A DNA stretch of 64,000 nt from CAYYIS01 sp964470965 (lineage in GTDB: Bacteria > JAAXHH01 > JABIQT01). The notes under the pieces were generated by a model, which did no database searches, had not been told where the DNA came from, and worked only from the letters and a program-made list of their open reading frames with translations. The stretch is taken from positions 30,975-94,974 of the forward strand of contig CAYYIS010000015.1 in assembly GCA_964470965.1 (NCBI GenBank), written 5' to 3'. The translations under genes were made by a program, and so were the position numbers. Shown piece after piece: positions 62,270 through 64,000 of this stretch; positions within the stretch are counted from its first letter, which is position 1, and each line of letters opens with the position of its first letter.

Positions 62270-63235
62270 TCATTCCCATGGTAACGGAATATCCAGTGCC
62301 CCGCCTACGTTCCGTAGCGTGTTTCGGTGGTGTTCACCAACGGGTACGCCTTCGGTTCTCCAGGCCCGCGAGCGTTCGTATTCCATTGCGCCCGGCGTAT
62401 CCGTCCGGTCGAAACCGGGGGGCGGCCGCATCTGCTTGAGATCACCGATGAACGTATCCATCTGGTCCGTGAATGCTGCGACATCGGTAAGCTGAGCGAT
62501 ATCCACAACGATAAAAAAAGCGCCCTGGTTCACACCCTCCCATGATTTGCGCCCCGACACTTCCCCCTCCACCATACCGGATAAGATTCCGCCCAGGGCA
62601 TGGGCAATCAGTCCGAATCCGAGCATCTTGAAATAGGTGCCCGGTATCTCTGAAAAAAAATCCTGTACCCGTTCCCCACCGGAGGCCATGTCGATCACAA
62701 GCGCCGGTTGATCGCCGGCCGGTACCCCCATACTGATGGGAGAAGCGCCGCTGGCGGCAAGAATGGATTGATCTGGTTTGAACTCCCGATAATGAGACGA
62801 GGTCGCCAGGCCGAAACACCCAGAGTCAACCGCGACCCTCGTGTAGTGTCCAGCCGATCCGAAATGGCCGTGGTTACGAGTCATGCCAACCGCCATACCC
62901 GACTCCCGGGCTTTCTTCACCGCCATGTGTATCGCCTTGAAAGACGGGAAATATCCTAGGCCACCGTCCCCGTCTATGTTAACCGACGTTGCCGACTCCT
63001 GCACAACCGTAGGGTTCGGCCGAGGATTCAGCGAGCCATCGATCAAGAGAGAAACGTATGAGTCCGTAAGCTGGGTGCCGTGACTAAAAACCCCGCGGAG
63101 GTCCCCTGCCACCAGAGTCTCAGCCATCAGCGTCGCTTCCGCGTCAGCCATGCCTGCCTTCAAAAAGGCGGATCTGACAAATCGGAACATCGGTTCCGGC
63201 ATCACCCGGATATAGGAATCTGGAATTATGTTCAT
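62270..63235 (-). CDS. Ldh-family (malate/L-lactate dehydrogenase type) NAD(P) oxidoreductase
   Basis: The protein has 321 residues. SHGTQLTDSYV (H52), VNIDGDGGLGYFPSFKAI and RNHGHFGSAGHYTRVA mark the family and its active-site histidines. The loop that normally reads VxDMAtS appears as VIDMASGGERVQDFFSEI, and the C-terminus is complete. It overlaps the upstream PhyH gene by ATGA and the downstream PhyH gene in its last codons. It probably oxidises a hydroxy acid made by one of the two oxygenases. Confidence 0.92.
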   Translation of the reverse strand: MNIIPDSYIRVMPEPMFRFVRSAFLKAGMADAEATLMAETLVAGDLRGVFSHGTQLTDSYVSLLIDGSLNPRPNPTVVQESATSVNIDGDGGLGYFPSFKAIHMAVKKARESGMAVGMTRNHGHFGSAGHYTRVAVDSGCFGLATSSHYREFKPDQSILAASGASPISMGVPAGDQPALVIDMASGGERVQDFFSEIPGTYFKMLGFGLIAHALGGILSGMVEGEVSGRKSWEGVNQGAFFIVVDIAQLTDVAAFTDQMDTFIGDLKQMRPPPGFDRTDTPGAMEYERSRAWRTEGVPVGEHHRNTLRNVGGALDIPLPWE

Positions 63236-63999
63236 GCAGACTCCGTGGACTGAGAAGGCGGGAGCGCGACTTCGTTAAAACCCATGCGGTCTTCACCGCG
63301 CAGCAGGATAACCTTGTGGCCTTTGAACAACTTGTCATGATCAACCTTGACTATTGGAATAGTCACGCGGACCGCAAGGCCCATGCGCCTGCTGCCCGAA
63401 GTGTTGGGCGCGGAATAATGTACGAGACGTTCATTGAACAGGAAGAACTGTCCCGGTTCCAGCTCCATGCTGATGGCGGTGCCCACATCGATATAGTCCG
63501 GGTCAGCCATCTCGTTGAATGTCATTTCATCCGGCGCATCGATGTGAGGTACCACCAGCTTGTGTGAACCCGGAATCAGCTGGATACAGGAATTTTCCAC
63601 TCTGGCTTCATCGATGGCGATCCACGCGGTGATGTTGACCGGCGGTTCGATGGGCCAGTAGTTTCGGTCCTGGTGCCATGGAACGGCTTTGTCACCGGGG
63701 TTCTTTACAAAAAAGTTGGAACGCCAGAGCACAAGGTCAGGACCGTAGATACAGGCCATGCGTTCGACTACCTCGGGATGGGCACAGAGATTGTATACCT
63801 CGGGAGAATCAAGATGTCTGGATTGTTCACGCCAGGCAAACGAAGAATTTATAGCAAGCTCCTGTTCGATACCTGCTCTTCGCCGGGCCATCTCGTCGGG
63901 TGAGCACAGAGTTAAGGGACCGAGAAACCCATTCTCGTGAAAGAATGCTATCTGATCACGGGTAAGGAGTGCATCTGAGATATTGGTGTCGGCCGTCAT
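63232..63999 (-). CDS. PhyH-family Fe(II)/2-oxoglutarate oxygenase (start near window edge)
   Basis: The protein has 255 residues from the ATG at 63997-63999, one base from the window edge, so the ribosome site is not visible and an upstream start cannot be excluded. MTADTNISDALLTRDQIAFF is a normal start for the family. The metal triad is intact: H109-Q-D111 in VPWHQDRNYWP, and the distal histidine in ERLVHYSAPN with the arginine pair in SGSRRMGLAVR. It overlaps the Ldh gene by 4 bases. Substrate unknown. Confidence 0.9.
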   Translation of the reverse strand: MTADTNISDALLTRDQIAFFHENGFLGPLTLCSPDEMARRRAGIEQELAINSSFAWREQSRHLDSPEVYNLCAHPEVVERMACIYGPDLVLWRSNFFVKNPGDKAVPWHQDRNYWPIEPPVNITAWIAIDEARVENSCIQLIPGSHKLVVPHIDAPDEMTFNEMADPDYIDVGTAISMELEPGQFFLFNERLVHYSAPNTSGSRRMGLAVRVTIPIVKVDHDKLFKGHKVILLRGEDRMGFNEVALPPSQSTESA

Positions 64000-64000
64000 T

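Noticed and set aside
1..64000. CRISPR arrays, tRNA, rRNA, insertion sequences or phage genes
   Set aside because: No regularly spaced repeats, cloverleaf-like sequences, transposases, integrases or phage structural genes were seen.

Overview
The window reads as one contiguous piece of a bacterial chromosome of moderately high GC, with about 54 protein genes, one gene cut by the left edge and one clear gene remnant. No rRNA, tRNA, CRISPR array, insertion sequence or phage gene was recognised. The mix of phytanoyl-CoA-dioxygenase-like (PhyH) oxygenases (7), sulfatases (5), Gfo/Idh/MocA oxidoreductases (2 plus a remnant), Ldh-type dehydrogenases (2), formylglycine-enzyme-like (FGE-like) proteins, a DUF6785-type membrane protein and CBM9-like proteins resembles genomes of Candidatus Latescibacterota, Poribacteria or related uncultured marine or soil lineages. 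That assignment is inference from gene content; nothing here is a phylogenetic marker. Lipobox and outer-membrane-barrel proteins and periplasmic-type c cytochromes point to a Gram-negative envelope.

Layout. 1-3.2 kb: edge of a membrane protein, Gfo/Idh remnant, a PhyH protein with an altered metal motif, and a Tat-signal aminotransferase. 3.3-6.3 kb: an outer-membrane barrel, a peroxiredoxin with a Fur/PerR-like box, and an XRE regulator fused to a degenerate nucleotide-cyclase domain. 6.6-16.1 kb (+): sulfatase and dipeptidyl peptidase, then a second sulfatase followed by a glycerophosphodiesterase-like protein, two CBM9-like paralogues, a uronate-dehydrogenase-like SDR and a GNAT. 21.1-16.2 kb (-): tandem GNAT, PLP decarboxylase, dihaem cytochrome c and PQQ dehydrogenase. 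29.4-21.5 kb (-): a six-gene operon of class III aminotransferase, oligopeptide-type binding lipoprotein, sulfatase, exported cyclase-family hydrolase, sulfatase and SDR.

29.6-38.9 kb (+): a ten-gene catabolic operon (Gfo/Idh, MaoC hydratase, CitE-like lyase, two amidohydrolases, Rieske protein, NhaC-like antiporter, lactonase, PhyH, HAD) behind a good sigma70 promoter whose -35 box lies in one arm of a perfect inverted repeat. 40.1-39.3 kb (-): PhyH. 40.2-46.5 kb (+): Gfo/Idh, class V aminotransferase, sulfatase and two FGE-like exported proteins without catalytic cysteines. 47.5-50.3 kb (+): hydroxyacid dehydrogenase, FAD reductase and BioY. 50.5-61.5 kb (+): second binding lipoprotein, two PhyH, sialidase-like protein, methyltransferase, M14 carboxypeptidase, an alpha-barrel protein and Ldh. 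64.0-61.5 kb (-): PhyH-Ldh-PhyH.

Taken together the region looks like catabolism of small sulfated, methylated or carboxylated organic compounds and peptides. Binding lipoproteins and exported hydrolases collect substrate. Sulfatases, oxygenases and NAD(P) dehydrogenases, most with no visible export signal, would act inside the cell. Substrates cannot be named from sequence alone.
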